From Thiothrix sp. (GTDB taxonomy: Bacteria > Pseudomonadota > Gammaproteobacteria > Thiotrichales > Thiotrichaceae), in the NCBI RefSeq assembly GCF_028714775.1, contig NZ_JAQTLS010000012.1:1-64000 (forward strand): a DNA stretch of 64,000 nt, in the 5' to 3' direction. Position 1 is the first letter of the stretch. Each line of letters begins with the position of its first letter. The translations under genes were made by a program, and so were the position numbers. The notes under the pieces were generated by a model. It saw only the letters and a list, made by a program, of their open reading frames with translations, was not told the origin of the DNA and did not search any database. This document shows positions 9,231 through 18,800 of this stretch, piece after piece.

Positions 9231-9737
9231 CTATTTTCCCCCAATCACCCCATTCAAAACGTCTATCGGATTGCGTTGGTTTTGTTTGGCGATGTCTTCC
9301 AGTGAGGTGGCAGTTTCAGCGACTTCCAGCCCGCTGCCTAACAGTTGCGCCCGCAAACCTTCCACGGTTGTGCCAGTAATGCCCGCCACTTGTTCCAGTG
9401 GTGCGCTCATCAGCACTTGTGCGGCTTGCATACCGCCCGGTCTGCCACTGCGTCCTTGTTCATTGCTGGGTATCAGCATGGCAGCAACGGTTACGACCGC
9501 AAATACAGCGATAATGGTAACAGCGGATTTTTGGGAGAAATAACGGCTGAAGGATTTCCAGTGCAGTGCCGCGTGTAGACCTACTGCCAGCAGCATAATC
9601 CAGCCCAGCCATTCGTGTGCGAATTTGACTAAACCAAGGCGAATTTCAAAGAACATCAGTACGCCAGTTACAGCCATCAGTAAGAATGCCCCAATGGTCA
9701 GCGGGGTTGCCCAACGGCGTAAGGTGTTAGTATCCAT
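9231..9737 (-). CDS. DUF4405-type membrane protein (cytochrome-like)
   Basis: The 168-residue product has three hydrophobic segments in its first 100 residues: TPLTIGAFLLMAVTGVLMFF, then HEWLGWIMLLAVGLHAALHW, then TIIAVFAVVTVAAMLI. Histidines at the start and end of the second segment (KFAHEWLG, GLHAALHW) are placed like heme ligands of the DUF4405 family, which is related to membrane cytochromes and flavinylation-associated proteins. The C-terminal 60 residues (TVEGLRAQLLGSG, ATSLEDIAKQN) are soluble and probably periplasmic. The gene is divergent from the efflux operon across a 210 bp control region. Role unknown; an electron-transfer or sensing role is inference. Confidence 0.75.
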   Translation of the reverse strand: MDTNTLRRWATPLTIGAFLLMAVTGVLMFFEIRLGLVKFAHEWLGWIMLLAVGLHAALHWKSFSRYFSQKSAVTIIAVFAVVTVAAMLIPSNEQGRSGRPGGMQAAQVLMSAPLEQVAGITGTTVEGLRAQLLGSGLEVAETATSLEDIAKQNQRNPIDVLNGVIGGK

Positions 9738-9806
9738 GTCGAATCTCCTGTGTAAATAAATCTGTTGGGCGTATGATCACGGGTATTGGCTGGTGAAAAA
9801 AGCGGT

Positions 9807-9821
9807 TTTACATTCCTTTAC
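9807..9821 (-). promoter_or_regulatory. CpxR-like box 1 (TTTAC-N5-TTTAC)
   Basis: The bases TTTAC-ATTCC-TTTAC read on the other strand as GTAAA-N5-GTAAA, which matches the published CpxR consensus exactly. It lies about 70 bp upstream of the DUF4405 gene start and about 130 bp upstream of the efflux operon start, so it could serve either. No CpxR gene is in the window, so the regulator is an inference. Confidence 0.5.
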
Positions 9822-9857
9822 ACGAGTTTTCTTGGCCTTAACGTAATCGACCAAGCG

Positions 9858-9893
9858 TTTACATTTTTTTACATTCACCTTACCCACCTTTAC
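9858..9893 (-). promoter_or_regulatory. Cluster of CpxR-like half-sites upstream of the efflux operon
   Basis: Four pentamers recur at near-helical spacing: TTTAC at 9858, TTTAC at 9868, CTTAC at 9879 and TTTAC at 9889. The first two form an exact GTAAA-N5-GTAAA box on the minus strand; the second pair form CTTAC-CCACC-TTTAC, one mismatch. The array sits 55-90 bp upstream of the efflux lipoprotein start, a position suitable for activator binding. Envelope-stress control of a MacAB/TolC-type pump would be consistent, but could also be coincidence of T-rich sequence. Confidence 0.5.
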
Positions 9894-9947
9894 GGATAAG
9901 TGCGCCACACTTAATAACATCTGCAAATAATGACAGGCGGTAATAAC

Positions 9948-11312
9948 ATGACCTTGCATAAATCGGGTCTCTTACTAACAGGGCTGGCGGTGTGCGTTGC
10001 ACTCGCTGCCTGCACCCCCGCAACCAGCGTCCGTGACAGCGCAAACAGCGACACTTCCAGCGTTATTCAGGGGGGAAAAGCCAGCAATCGCGCCCCAATC
10101 CAAGCAGGGTGGTGGCAAAAGTTTAACGATCCGCTGATGACTTCCCTGATCCAAGAAGCCTTACAGGCCAGCCCTGACATCAAAACGGCACAAGCCAGCC
10201 TGCGTGCTGCCCGCGCCCAACGGGTGATTGCCGGGGCAAGCCTATTACCCGGCCTGTCGGCTGGGATGTCGGGGCGCAATACGGACAGTAAGGAAAGTTA
10301 CAGCGCCAACCTCGATGCCAGTTGGGAGCTCGACATCTTCGGCGGCAACCGCCTTGCCAGCAGTGCTGCCAATGCTGATTTACAAGCCACCCAAGCCAGT
10401 TTGGAAGACGTGAAAGCGTCACTGGCGGCGGAAGTTGCCAGCTCCTACGTCAACTTACGCTTGGCACAAGCCCGCTTGGCAGTTTCCCGCCAAAGCCTTG
10501 CTGCCCGTAACGAAACCGCGCGTTTGATCACGCTGAAACAACAAGCGGGGCTTGCCAGCGGTTTGGAAGCCGATCAGGCCAATCTCAGCCTTGGGCAGTC
10601 GCAAGCGCAAATTCCCGCGCTAGAAAATACCGTGACGCAAAGCCAACACGCGCTTGCCATCCTCACCGGCAAACCCCCAGAAGCCTTGGTTTCACGCTTG
10701 GCAAGTGGCGGTGCAATTCCTAGCGCAGCGGTACAATTGGCAAACAATATCCCCGCCAATGCCATCCGCCAACGCCCCGACATTCGCGCTGCCGAATACA
10801 AGGTGCAAGCCGCCAGCCTGCGGGTGGGGGAAGCCCAGGCCAACCGTTACCCCAGTTTCAACCTCGGTGGCTCGCTCAGTTACAGCAGCGTGAGCTTTTC
10901 GGATTTGTTCGACCCCGCGAATATTGCCCGTTCCTTGCTGGCTTCCATCAGTGCGCCGCTGTTTGACGGTGGCAAGTTGAAACAGCAAGTGGTTGCCAAG
11001 GATGCTGCCCGCGAACAAGCCGTTGCCAGCTACCAAAAAGCGGTGCTGGTGGCCTTGCAAGACGTGGCAAATGCCTTTTCCAGCCTGCAAGCGCAAGCCC
11101 AGCAACGCCCGATTTTGGCGAATAACCTAGAATTGGCGCGTAGTGCCGAAAAGCTGGCGAAATTGAGCTTTGATGCGGGCACGGCAGATTTCCAAAACGT
11201 GCTGGATGCGCAACGTAACACCCTTAGCGCACAGGAAAGCCTGCTCGCGGTACAGGCCGAAAACACCCAATCCCTCATCAGTCTTTACAAAGCCGTTGGC
11301 GGTGCATGGTAG
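9948..11312 (+). CDS. TolC/NodT-family outer-membrane efflux lipoprotein
   Basis: This is the outer-membrane channel subunit of a tripartite exporter, 454 residues. The start at 9948 is preferred over an in-frame ATG at 9930 because AGGCGG precedes it at a suitable distance and it yields a lipoprotein signal with lipobox LAAC (Cys about 22). Two OEP repeats follow, with typical helical segments (IKTAQASLRAARAQR, ATQASLEDVKASLAAEV) and the RPDIRAAE block near residue 270 that marks the start of the second repeat in NodT-type channels. It is the first gene of a four-gene operon: macA-like starts ten bases downstream. The cargo is not evident from sequence. Confidence 0.9.
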   Translation: MTLHKSGLLLTGLAVCVALAACTPATSVRDSANSDTSSVIQGGKASNRAPIQAGWWQKFNDPLMTSLIQEALQASPDIKTAQASLRAARAQRVIAGASLLPGLSAGMSGRNTDSKESYSANLDASWELDIFGGNRLASSAANADLQATQASLEDVKASLAAEVASSYVNLRLAQARLAVSRQSLAARNETARLITLKQQAGLASGLEADQANLSLGQSQAQIPALENTVTQSQHALAILTGKPPEALVSRLASGGAIPSAAVQLANNIPANAIRQRPDIRAAEYKVQAASLRVGEAQANRYPSFNLGGSLSYSSVSFSDLFDPANIARSLLASISAPLFDGGKLKQQVVAKDAAREQAVASYQKAVLVALQDVANAFSSLQAQAQQRPILANNLELARSAEKLAKLSFDAGTADFQNVLDAQRNTLSAQESLLAVQAENTQSLISLYKAVGGAW

Positions 11313-11322
11313 GAGTTATCTC

Positions 11323-12642
11323 ATGGACAATAGCAATAAATCGACCAGCAATGCTTCCGTACAAGCCGTCCTCGCAGCGGGTGGCAGCAAGCCACTGGCG
11401 ATGAAAAGTAAGAAACTTATCATCCTGTTAGTGGCAGTGCTGATGGCAATCGGGGCGGGCTATTACTTTTTCACTAAGCCCGCCTCTAATAGCCAAACCA
11501 GTTTTAAAACCACGGAAGTGAAAACCGGCAACCTCAGTGTAACGGTCACGGCTACAGGCAATTTACAGCCTAAAAATCAGGTGGATATTGGCACGGAACT
11601 TTCCGGAACGGTCGATGAAGTGCTGGTTGATGCCAACGACGTGGTGAAAAAAGGCCAGAAATTGGCGAGCCTCAACACCACCCAGTTGAACGACACCATT
11701 ACCAAAGGCAAAGCATCGCTGGCTTCCGCCCAAGCCAAGGTCAAACAAGCTGCCGCGACGGTGAAAGAAGCCCGTACCAACCTCAGCCGCTTGCGCCAGT
11801 TATACAGCGCTTCCGGCGGTAAACTGCCCGCTAAATCGGAACTGGATTCCGCATCTGCCACTTTGGAACGCGCCCAAGCGGATGAACTTGTCGCCAAAAC
11901 CACGGTGACTTCCGCCAATGCCGAATTGCGTTCCTCACAAACCAATCTTGGTAAAGCCAGCATCACCTCCCCAATTGACGGGGTAGTGCTGACCCGCACG
12001 GTCGAACCGGGGCAAACCGTGGCATCGTCCTTGTCTGCGCCCACCTTATTCACCTTGGCGGAAGATTTGGCACAAATGGAAGTTGAAGTCGGCGTAGACG
12101 AAGCCGATGTAGGCCAAGTCAAAGCAGGGCAGAAAGCCGAATTCACCGTAGATGCATGGCCGGGGCGCAAATACCCCGCCGAAATTACCCGCATCAGCTT
12201 GGGCGCGGATACCTCCAACAATGTGGTTTCCTACCTTACGGTTTTGGCGGTGCAAAATACTGACCTGACCTTGCGCCCCGGCATGACTGCAACGGCGACC
12301 ATCAAGACCGAAGCGCGGGAAAACGTTTTGCTGGTTCCCAACACAGCTTTGCGCTTTAGTCCGCCAGTCGCCGCTGCAACTACCGCCCCGGCTAACAGCA
12401 GTTTTATTTCCAAACTGATGCCACGCCCACCGGGTATGGGGGGGCAAAAGAAACGTCCCAACGGTACGTCTTCCGCCGCCAGCCCCGATGGGATGCAAAA
12501 AATCTGGGTGCTGGAAAATAACGTGCCCGTTGCCGTTGAAGTTAAAACCGGCATTAGCGATGGGAAAATGACCGAAATCATCAGTGGTAATTTGAAAGCC
12601 GGAATGCAGGTCATCACCGAAAGCGTGGGTAGCGTGCCATGA
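11323..12642 (+). CDS. macA: MacA-like periplasmic adaptor (membrane fusion protein)
   Basis: This 439-residue HlyD-family adaptor links an inner-membrane MacB-type transporter to the outer-membrane channel. A single N-terminal membrane anchor (KKLIILLVAVLMAIGAGYYF, about residues 27-48) is followed by a lipoyl half-motif (VTATGNLQPKNQVDIGTELS), a long helical hairpin rich in Ala (ASLASAQAKVKQAAATVKEA), the second lipoyl half (ITSPIDGVVLTRTVEPGQTV) and beta-barrel domains (LRPGMTATATI). A Pro/Gly-rich insert around residues 365-390 (MPRPPGMGGQKKRPNG) is longer than in standard MacA. AGGAG precedes the ATG. Its stop overlaps the ATPase start as ATGA, so translation is coupled. Confidence 0.9.
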   Translation: MDNSNKSTSNASVQAVLAAGGSKPLAMKSKKLIILLVAVLMAIGAGYYFFTKPASNSQTSFKTTEVKTGNLSVTVTATGNLQPKNQVDIGTELSGTVDEVLVDANDVVKKGQKLASLNTTQLNDTITKGKASLASAQAKVKQAAATVKEARTNLSRLRQLYSASGGKLPAKSELDSASATLERAQADELVAKTTVTSANAELRSSQTNLGKASITSPIDGVVLTRTVEPGQTVASSLSAPTLFTLAEDLAQMEVEVGVDEADVGQVKAGQKAEFTVDAWPGRKYPAEITRISLGADTSNNVVSYLTVLAVQNTDLTLRPGMTATATIKTEARENVLLVPNTALRFSPPVAAATTAPANSSFISKLMPRPPGMGGQKKRPNGTSSAASPDGMQKIWVLENNVPVAVEVKTGISDGKMTEIISGNLKAGMQVITESVGSVP

Positions 12643-13337
12643 GTGCCCTGATTGAATTGCATGGCATCACCAAAACCTACGGGCAAGGGCAAGCCAGTTT
12701 TCTGGCCTTGCTGGGGGTCGATATGACCATTGAGCAAGGTGATTTCGTTGCCATCATGGGGCCGAGTGGTTCCGGCAAATCCACGGTCATGAATATTCTG
12801 GGGTGTTTGGATGTGCCCACAGGCGGGGAATACCTGTTTCGTGATGTGCATGTGGAACGCTTATCGCGCAATGAACGTGCCCTGTTACGGCGGCATTACT
12901 TAGGCTTCGTGTTTCAAGGTTTTAACCTGTTGGCGCGGACTTCAGCACAGGAAAATGTGGAACTTCCGCTGCTGTATCGCGGCGAACCGACCGAAGCACG
13001 CCACGCCGCAGCGCAAGCTGCCTTGAAACAAGTCGGGTTGGAAGGCTGGGGGCATCATACCCCGGCGGAACTCTCCGGTGGGCAGCAGCAGCGCGTAGCG
13101 ATTGCACGGGCAATTGTCACCAATCCCACCATTCTGCTGGCAGATGAACCAACGGGCAACCTCGATACAAAAACTAGCAACGAAATCATGGCCTTGCTTA
13201 CCGATCTGAACGAAAACAAAGGCATTACCGTGCTGATGGTGACGCACGAGCCGGATATGGCGGAATACGCCAAACGCATTATCCATTTCGTCGACGGCAA
13301 CATCGACAGCGATGTGCGCAAACGGGAGATCACCTGA
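12639..13337 (+). CDS. MacB-type ABC transporter ATPase
   Basis: This 232-residue ATP-binding subunit energises the efflux complex. It carries Walker A GPSGSGKST (about residues 42-50), Q-loop FQGFNLL, signature LSGGQQQRVAIARA, Walker B ILLADEPTGNLD and the switch His in VTHEPDMA, all intact. The sequence is closest in style to MacB/LolD/FtsE-type ATPases of the type VII (mechanotransmission) class. In E. coli MacB the ATPase and permease are fused; here they are two genes. It overlaps macA by four bases and the permease gene by one. Confidence 0.93.
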   Translation: MSALIELHGITKTYGQGQASFLALLGVDMTIEQGDFVAIMGPSGSGKSTVMNILGCLDVPTGGEYLFRDVHVERLSRNERALLRRHYLGFVFQGFNLLARTSAQENVELPLLYRGEPTEARHAAAQAALKQVGLEGWGHHTPAELSGGQQQRVAIARAIVTNPTILLADEPTGNLDTKTSNEIMALLTDLNENKGITVLMVTHEPDMAEYAKRIIHFVDGNIDSDVRKREIT

Positions 13338-14551
13338 TGTTATGGAGCAGCTTTTTACTCGCCCTACGCGAAATCCGCCGCAACTTGTTACGCTCGTTCC
13401 TGACCATTTTGGGGATTGTGATTGGCGTATCGGCTGTCATCACGATGGTGACATTGGGCAATGGCGCAACCCAAGCGGTGAAAAATCAGGTATCCAGCCT
13501 TGGCAGTAACTTGCTGCAAATCCGTAACGGGCAACGCATGATGGGGCCTCCGGGTGGAGGCGCTAGCGGCTCCCCACCATTCTCCCTTGAAGATGTGGCA
13601 GCCATCCGTAACCAAATTACGGGTCTCGCAGCGGTTGCGCCGGAAGTAAGCAAGAGCGCCACCGTGGTGTCAATGGCGAACAACTGGTCAACCAGCATCA
13701 CGGGTTCGACCAACGATTTCTTCATCGCCGGAAGCTGGAAAATCGCTTCAGGCCGTACCTTCAGTGATGCCGAAGAAAAAGCAGGGCAAACCGTGTGCAT
13801 CATCGGTGAAACCATTCGCCGTGAACTGTTCGGTACGCAACAACCCGTGGGTGAAAGCCTGCGCGTTAACAATTTCTCCTGCGAAATCATCGGGATTTTG
13901 GTATCCAAAGGGCAAGCGTCAATGGGGCGTGACCAAGACGATACCGTCATCATGCCGATCAAAGCGGTGCAACGGCGTTTAGCGGGCAACCAAAACGTTT
14001 CCAGTATCCAAGTTTCGGTCAAGGATGAAAACGACATCACCAGCGTCAAAGAGCAGTTAACCAGTCTGATGCGCGAGCGCCGCCGTTTGGGGGAAGACAA
14101 GGACGATAATTTCAACGTACAAGATACCCGTCAAATTGCCGAAGCCATGTCTGGCACGACCCAAATCATGACTGCTTTGCTAGCGGCGGTGGCGTCGGTC
14201 AGCTTGCTGGTGGGTGGGATCGGTATCATGAACATCATGCTGGTTTCCGTCACCGAACGTACCCGCGAAATCGGCATCCGCTTAGCAATTGGCGCATTGG
14301 AACGCGAAGTGCTGCTGCAATTCCTCATCGAAGCGGTGGTGTTGGCATCCTTGGGCGGCTTGGTGGGGATTGCCTTGGCAACGCTGGCATCAGTGGCGCT
14401 GTCGCAAATCATGCAAGTGCCGTATACCTTCAATACCAGCATTAACTTGCTGTCGTTCGTGTTTTCGGCGGGGATTGGGGTGCTGTTTGGCTATATGCCA
14501 GCGAAACGCGCCGCACGGCTTGACCCGATTGATGCGCTGCGGCATGAGTAG
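13337..14551 (+). CDS. MacB/FtsX-type ABC transporter permease
   Basis: The 404-residue product has the four-helix topology of MacB permeases: an N-terminal helix (LLRSFLTILGIVIGVSAVITMVT), a large periplasmic domain of about 230 residues (MacB periplasmic core), then three C-terminal helices including LLAAVASVSLLVGGIGIMNIML, VVLASLGGLVGIALATLAS and LLSFVFSAGIGVLFGYMPA. The coupling block TERTREIGIRLAIGA and the terminal AARLDPIDALRHE are characteristic. It is the last gene of the efflux operon and converges with a LysR-type gene whose stop lies 16 bp away. Confidence 0.93.
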   Translation: MLWSSFLLALREIRRNLLRSFLTILGIVIGVSAVITMVTLGNGATQAVKNQVSSLGSNLLQIRNGQRMMGPPGGGASGSPPFSLEDVAAIRNQITGLAAVAPEVSKSATVVSMANNWSTSITGSTNDFFIAGSWKIASGRTFSDAEEKAGQTVCIIGETIRRELFGTQQPVGESLRVNNFSCEIIGILVSKGQASMGRDQDDTVIMPIKAVQRRLAGNQNVSSIQVSVKDENDITSVKEQLTSLMRERRRLGEDKDDNFNVQDTRQIAEAMSGTTQIMTALLAAVASVSLLVGGIGIMNIMLVSVTERTREIGIRLAIGALEREVLLQFLIEAVVLASLGGLVGIALATLASVALSQIMQVPYTFNTSINLLSFVFSAGIGVLFGYMPAKRAARLDPIDALRHE

Positions 14552-14567
14552 GGATGCAGTGCGTTGC

Positions 14568-15479
14568 TCACGGGGCTTTTCCGGCCTCGTGGCAGCATTG
14601 TTGCAAATGTTCCCGCAAGCGCACGACGGTCGGCGATAATTGGCGGCGGTCAGCGCATACCAACCACAGCGGTGTGGTTTCCCCATCCCAATCCGGGCAA
14701 AGCCGGATTAATTCACCAGAGCGCAGGCTCGGCAACACATCCAGCATCGACTTGTACGCAATCCCATGCCCTGCCAATGCCCAGCGGTGAACGGCATCCC
14801 CGTCATTGGCGCGGCGGTTGCCATTAACCAAGACTGACAGGGTTTGCCCATCACGGTAAAAATTCCACTGTTCATGCACGCTGTCATTCAGGTGAAAGCG
14901 CAGGCAGTTATGGTTTGGCAATTCCTCCGGCGTTGTGGGTTTCCCATGCCGTTTGATGTAGGCAGGGGAGGCGCACAATACCCGGCGATTTTGCGGCAAT
15001 AAGGGCAGGGCGATCAAGTTGGAGTCGGGCAAATCACCGTAACGGATGGCAACATCAATGGGTTGGCGGTACATATCCGTCAGGCTGTCGCTCAAGTGCA
15101 GGCGAATCGTCACGTCGGGGTAAGTGGTTTGGAAATCATCCAGCCAATTCAGCACTTGGTTGCGCCCCAAATCCGAAGGGATAGAAATTTGTAAGTGACC
15201 GCGAATCACCTGTTTGCCTGTGTTCAATTCTTCGATAGCGTCTTGCAACTCTTGGAGAGCCAGCTTCGCGGCGGGTAACAGGCGTTCGCCTTCATGTGTC
15301 AGGCGCAAACTGCGGGTGGAACGCACAAATAGCATCAACCCAAGGTCGCTTTCTAAGCGTTTCAGCGATGCACTGGTAATGGCTGGCGAGATGTTCAGCA
15401 CCCGCGCCGCGCCGGAAAGGCTGCCACTTTCCGCCGTCAGCACGAAGACTTCCAAGTCACTGAGATTTTTTATTTTCAT
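14568..15479 (-). CDS. LysR-family transcriptional regulator
   Basis: This 303-residue DNA-binding regulator has an N-terminal winged helix-turn-helix (DLEVFVLTAESGSLSGAARVL, then SPAITSASLKRLESDLGLMLF) and a C-terminal periplasmic-binding-like effector domain (LQISIPSDLGRNQVLNWL, TIRLHLSDS, DVAIRYGDLPDSNLIA). The start at 15479 is preferred because AAGGA sits just upstream; an in-frame ATG at 15497 would add six residues. It converges with the efflux operon and is divergent from a remnant signal-peptide gene, so its target is uncertain. The effector domain resembles the CrgA/DsdC-like group often annotated as LysR regulators of adjacent oxidoreductases, but no such neighbour is present. Confidence 0.9.
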   Translation of the reverse strand: MKIKNLSDLEVFVLTAESGSLSGAARVLNISPAITSASLKRLESDLGLMLFVRSTRSLRLTHEGERLLPAAKLALQELQDAIEELNTGKQVIRGHLQISIPSDLGRNQVLNWLDDFQTTYPDVTIRLHLSDSLTDMYRQPIDVAIRYGDLPDSNLIALPLLPQNRRVLCASPAYIKRHGKPTTPEELPNHNCLRFHLNDSVHEQWNFYRDGQTLSVLVNGNRRANDGDAVHRWALAGHGIAYKSMLDVLPSLRSGELIRLCPDWDGETTPLWLVCADRRQLSPTVVRLREHLQQCCHEAGKAP

Positions 15480-15674
15480 GGTTTCCTTGAAAGTCATTCT
15501 TCAATTACCCCGTTTATCTGGCGTTCAGGATAAAGGATAGTGATAGCCTTGGAGAAACTGGCAGTTACGCCCTCGCGCTGGGCGGTGATTATAGTACGGT
15601 TTGAACCATTGATCAGCGAAATAAGACAGACCTATACCTGCAATGTGAAATGGTGGTTAGGTGAGGGAGATACC

Positions 15675-15833
15675 ATGAGACAGTCCGCCCGTTCCTTTTT
15701 CTTTGTCCTGCTGTGGCTTGCTGTGTCGAGCTTGTTTGCAGCTAATGCGGCGAACGCCGCACCCTCCATGACTAGCCCTGTTGCGGGCAGCACGTTGGTG
15801 AGTTCATCACCGTGTCCGACCTCCGAGAGTTGA
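15675..15833 (+). pseudogene. Remnant of a secreted protein: signal peptide and start of a repeat-type domain
   Basis: A GGGAGAT ribosome binding site precedes an ATG that encodes a clean signal peptide (SFFFVLLWLAVSSLFAANA, cleavage near NAA-AP) followed by PSMTSPVAGSTLVSSS. That last block matches the opening of Ig-like surface domains usually written MTSPxPGSTLxGSSVTFxW; after SSS the frame runs into unrelated residues and stops at 15831. The remainder of the domain is not found before the next gene starts at 15899, so it looks like a 5' remnant left by deletion or recombination. Confidence 0.6.
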
Positions 15834-15898
15834 TAAAATTCTTGGGGTTTTCGAGATTGCAGTTAGTGCTTCGGTTTACTTAAGGAATGCTATTAAGA

Positions 15899-18800
15899 AT
15901 GTCAGTAAACATACTTTTACGATGGTTCTTTCTCGGTTATTTGCTGCTCCTAACGGCGTGTGGAGGCGGTGGCGGTGGCTCAGGAGGCGGTAATACAGGA
16001 AATATTACAACCGTCAAAGCCGTGCTTCTTGACGGTGTTGCACAAGGTGTCCGCTACGATGCAGGCAGTGGCGTAACGGGGGTAACGGATGCCGATGGTG
16101 TGTTCTACTATGTGGAAGGACAGCCTGTCAGCTTTTACCTTGGGAACATATTGTTGGGTAGGGCAGTCCCGATTGACAGACCAAACAATATAAACGTTTT
16201 GGCGGATAAAATTGTCACTCCGCTAGGATTAGCAGGGAGCAATGCGAATTTAGATGACCCACAAGTGTTGAATCGGGTGCGTTTATTATTGACGCTTGAT
16301 GCGGATGGCAAGCCTGACAATGGTATCCAGATTGCGTCTAGTGTGGTGGATGCGCTGCAAAATATAACATCCCTGTCTTTTGATGACCCTTTTGATCCTG
16401 CGGCTGTTTTGCAAGCAGCACGAAGTGCCTCTGGGCAAAGCATGACGTTGGTAGATTCAACCACTGCCAAACAGCATTTGTGTGATTCATTACAGCGTGA
16501 TTGCACAAGTGGTGGGGGTAATCATGCCCCAACCATCAGTGGCACGCCAGCCACCAGCGTAAATGTTGGAAGTGTTTACAGTTTTACCCCAGCATCTACC
16601 GACGAAGATGCTGGTGACAGCAAAACGTTCAGCATCAATAAAACTCCGTCATGGGCTACGCTTGACACCACGATGGGCAAACTCAGTGGTACGCCAGCGG
16701 CAGCCGATGTAGGCACTACTAGCGGTATTGTGATTAGTGTCAAAGATAGCAAGGATGCGAGTGCCAGCCTTACCGCATTCGACCTAACAGTCGTGCAGCC
16801 GAACCGTGCCCCCACCATCGGCGGCACACCAGCCACCAGCGTAAAGGTTGGCAGTGCTTACAGTTTCACTCCAGCGGCTGAAGACCTTGATGGTGATGCC
16901 CAAACATTCAGTATCACGAACAAACCATCTTGGGCAAGCTTCAGCACCTCTACGGGCGCATTGACGGGCACAACAACAGCAGCGGATGTGGGAATCACCA
17001 GCAATATCATCATTAGCGTTACGGATGGTAAATCCCTATCCGTTGCCTTGCCTGCCTTCAATTTGGCTGTCATCGCACCTGTTACACCATTGAATCTTGC
17101 GCCCTACTGCATGGCCTCCCAAAGTACTACCTATTCGGATGGCGGTGGTTCATACCCAGCTTCCAATGCTATTGATGGCAATACCAACACTTATAACCAT
17201 GCCAATTGCCAATCCGGTGACTGGTGGCAGCTTGAGTTGAAAAGTGAGTCCCATATTTCTGAGGTTGTCGTTACAAACCGGGGGGCTGTAGTCAACAGCC
17301 GTCTGAATGGCACAACGGTCTATATCTCCAATACACCGGCATCCAACAATACTTGGAGTGCCGCAGAACTGGTAAAAACACTCACTAGTGATGCTACACA
17401 GACAGTCACAGTAGACCCAGCACGTTCCGCCCGTTATGTCATTATCAAAACGAATGGCAGTGCCTGTTTGCACATGGCAGAAGTCGCTGTCAAGGGCATT
17501 GGTTCTGACACTCTGGAATTCTCAAAAACCAGTTACGCCTTTGAAGTCAAGCATCGCACTGCACAAGGTGGGGCTGTGGGTACGGTTAAAGCTATTCAGT
17601 ATGCAGGCAGAGCCGTTACCTACAGCATTGATGGCACAGTTCCTTTTGCGATTGATGCACAGGGCAATATTACTGTAACAGGTGAACTCAATCGGGAGAC
17701 CTACACATTTACGGTAAAAGGGACAGATGGTCTTGGCACGGTCAGTGTGCCTGTTACGGTACAAGCACCGTTTAACCTTGCGCTGGAATTTGGCATAGCG
17801 ACACAGAGCAGTACATATAATAGTTCCAGTGCGGCAGGTAATGCGATTGATGACAAACTTGAAACGACAAATCACACCAACTGTGAAGTGGGTGACTGGT
17901 GGCAGGTCAAGCTGCCTGCGCCGACACTGGTTTCCCGCATTGTGGTGACTGGGCGTGATACATGGACATCGCGTTTGAATGGTGCGGAAGTCTATGTCAG
18001 TGCAAACAGTGCCACTAATGGTGGCATGAGTGCGGGGGACAAGGTATTCACGCTGGCAGATACCGCTAATGCACAAAAAATTCTGCTGGCAACCCCAAAG
18101 TCGGGTACTTATGTCATCGTTAAAGCGGTTCCAAAAACAGGTGGTACAGAGTGTTTGCATATGCGGGAAGTGGAAGTTTACGGTCAAGCACCTCCTGCCC
18201 CAGCACTCAATTTGTCAGCGTACAGTTTTCAGTTGAGCCACAGTGTTGCGGTGGGGCAGTTTGTGGTCAAGGTGAATGCGGTTGATTACCAGAAGGACGC
18301 CATCACTTATTCCCTAACAGGTGCGAGAGTGCCGTTTGCGATTGATGCGCAAGGTAATATTACCGTCAGTGGCGCATTGCAGGCTGGCACGACATACAAC
18401 TTTACAGTGACTGCCAGTGATGGTGTCAATACTGCAAGTGCACCTGTTGTGGTCGTTGTTACTAGCATTTCATCAGTGGCAGATGCTTTAAGTACGGGTG
18501 ATGCTAGTGTGACAACTGAACAGGAGTTGGTGACTGAAACCAACGCTACGGTAACTGCCATCAAATCTCGTCAAGCACAGAGCATCAAAAGCATTTTTAA
18601 ACTAGCAGCCGATGGTAGCCTTGCTGCTGGAAGTGTTACGGGGATTGATTGGGATCCGAGCCATGATTCCGTTTGGTTTGATAGTCTCAGTATGGGAGAA
18701 AACTTCCCAATTTTAGTCTCCAACGTAGCAGCCAAACAAAGCAGTTCCCTCAACAAAAATCTGGCACTGGCGGGTATTAAGGATAACGGCGCACGCTATG

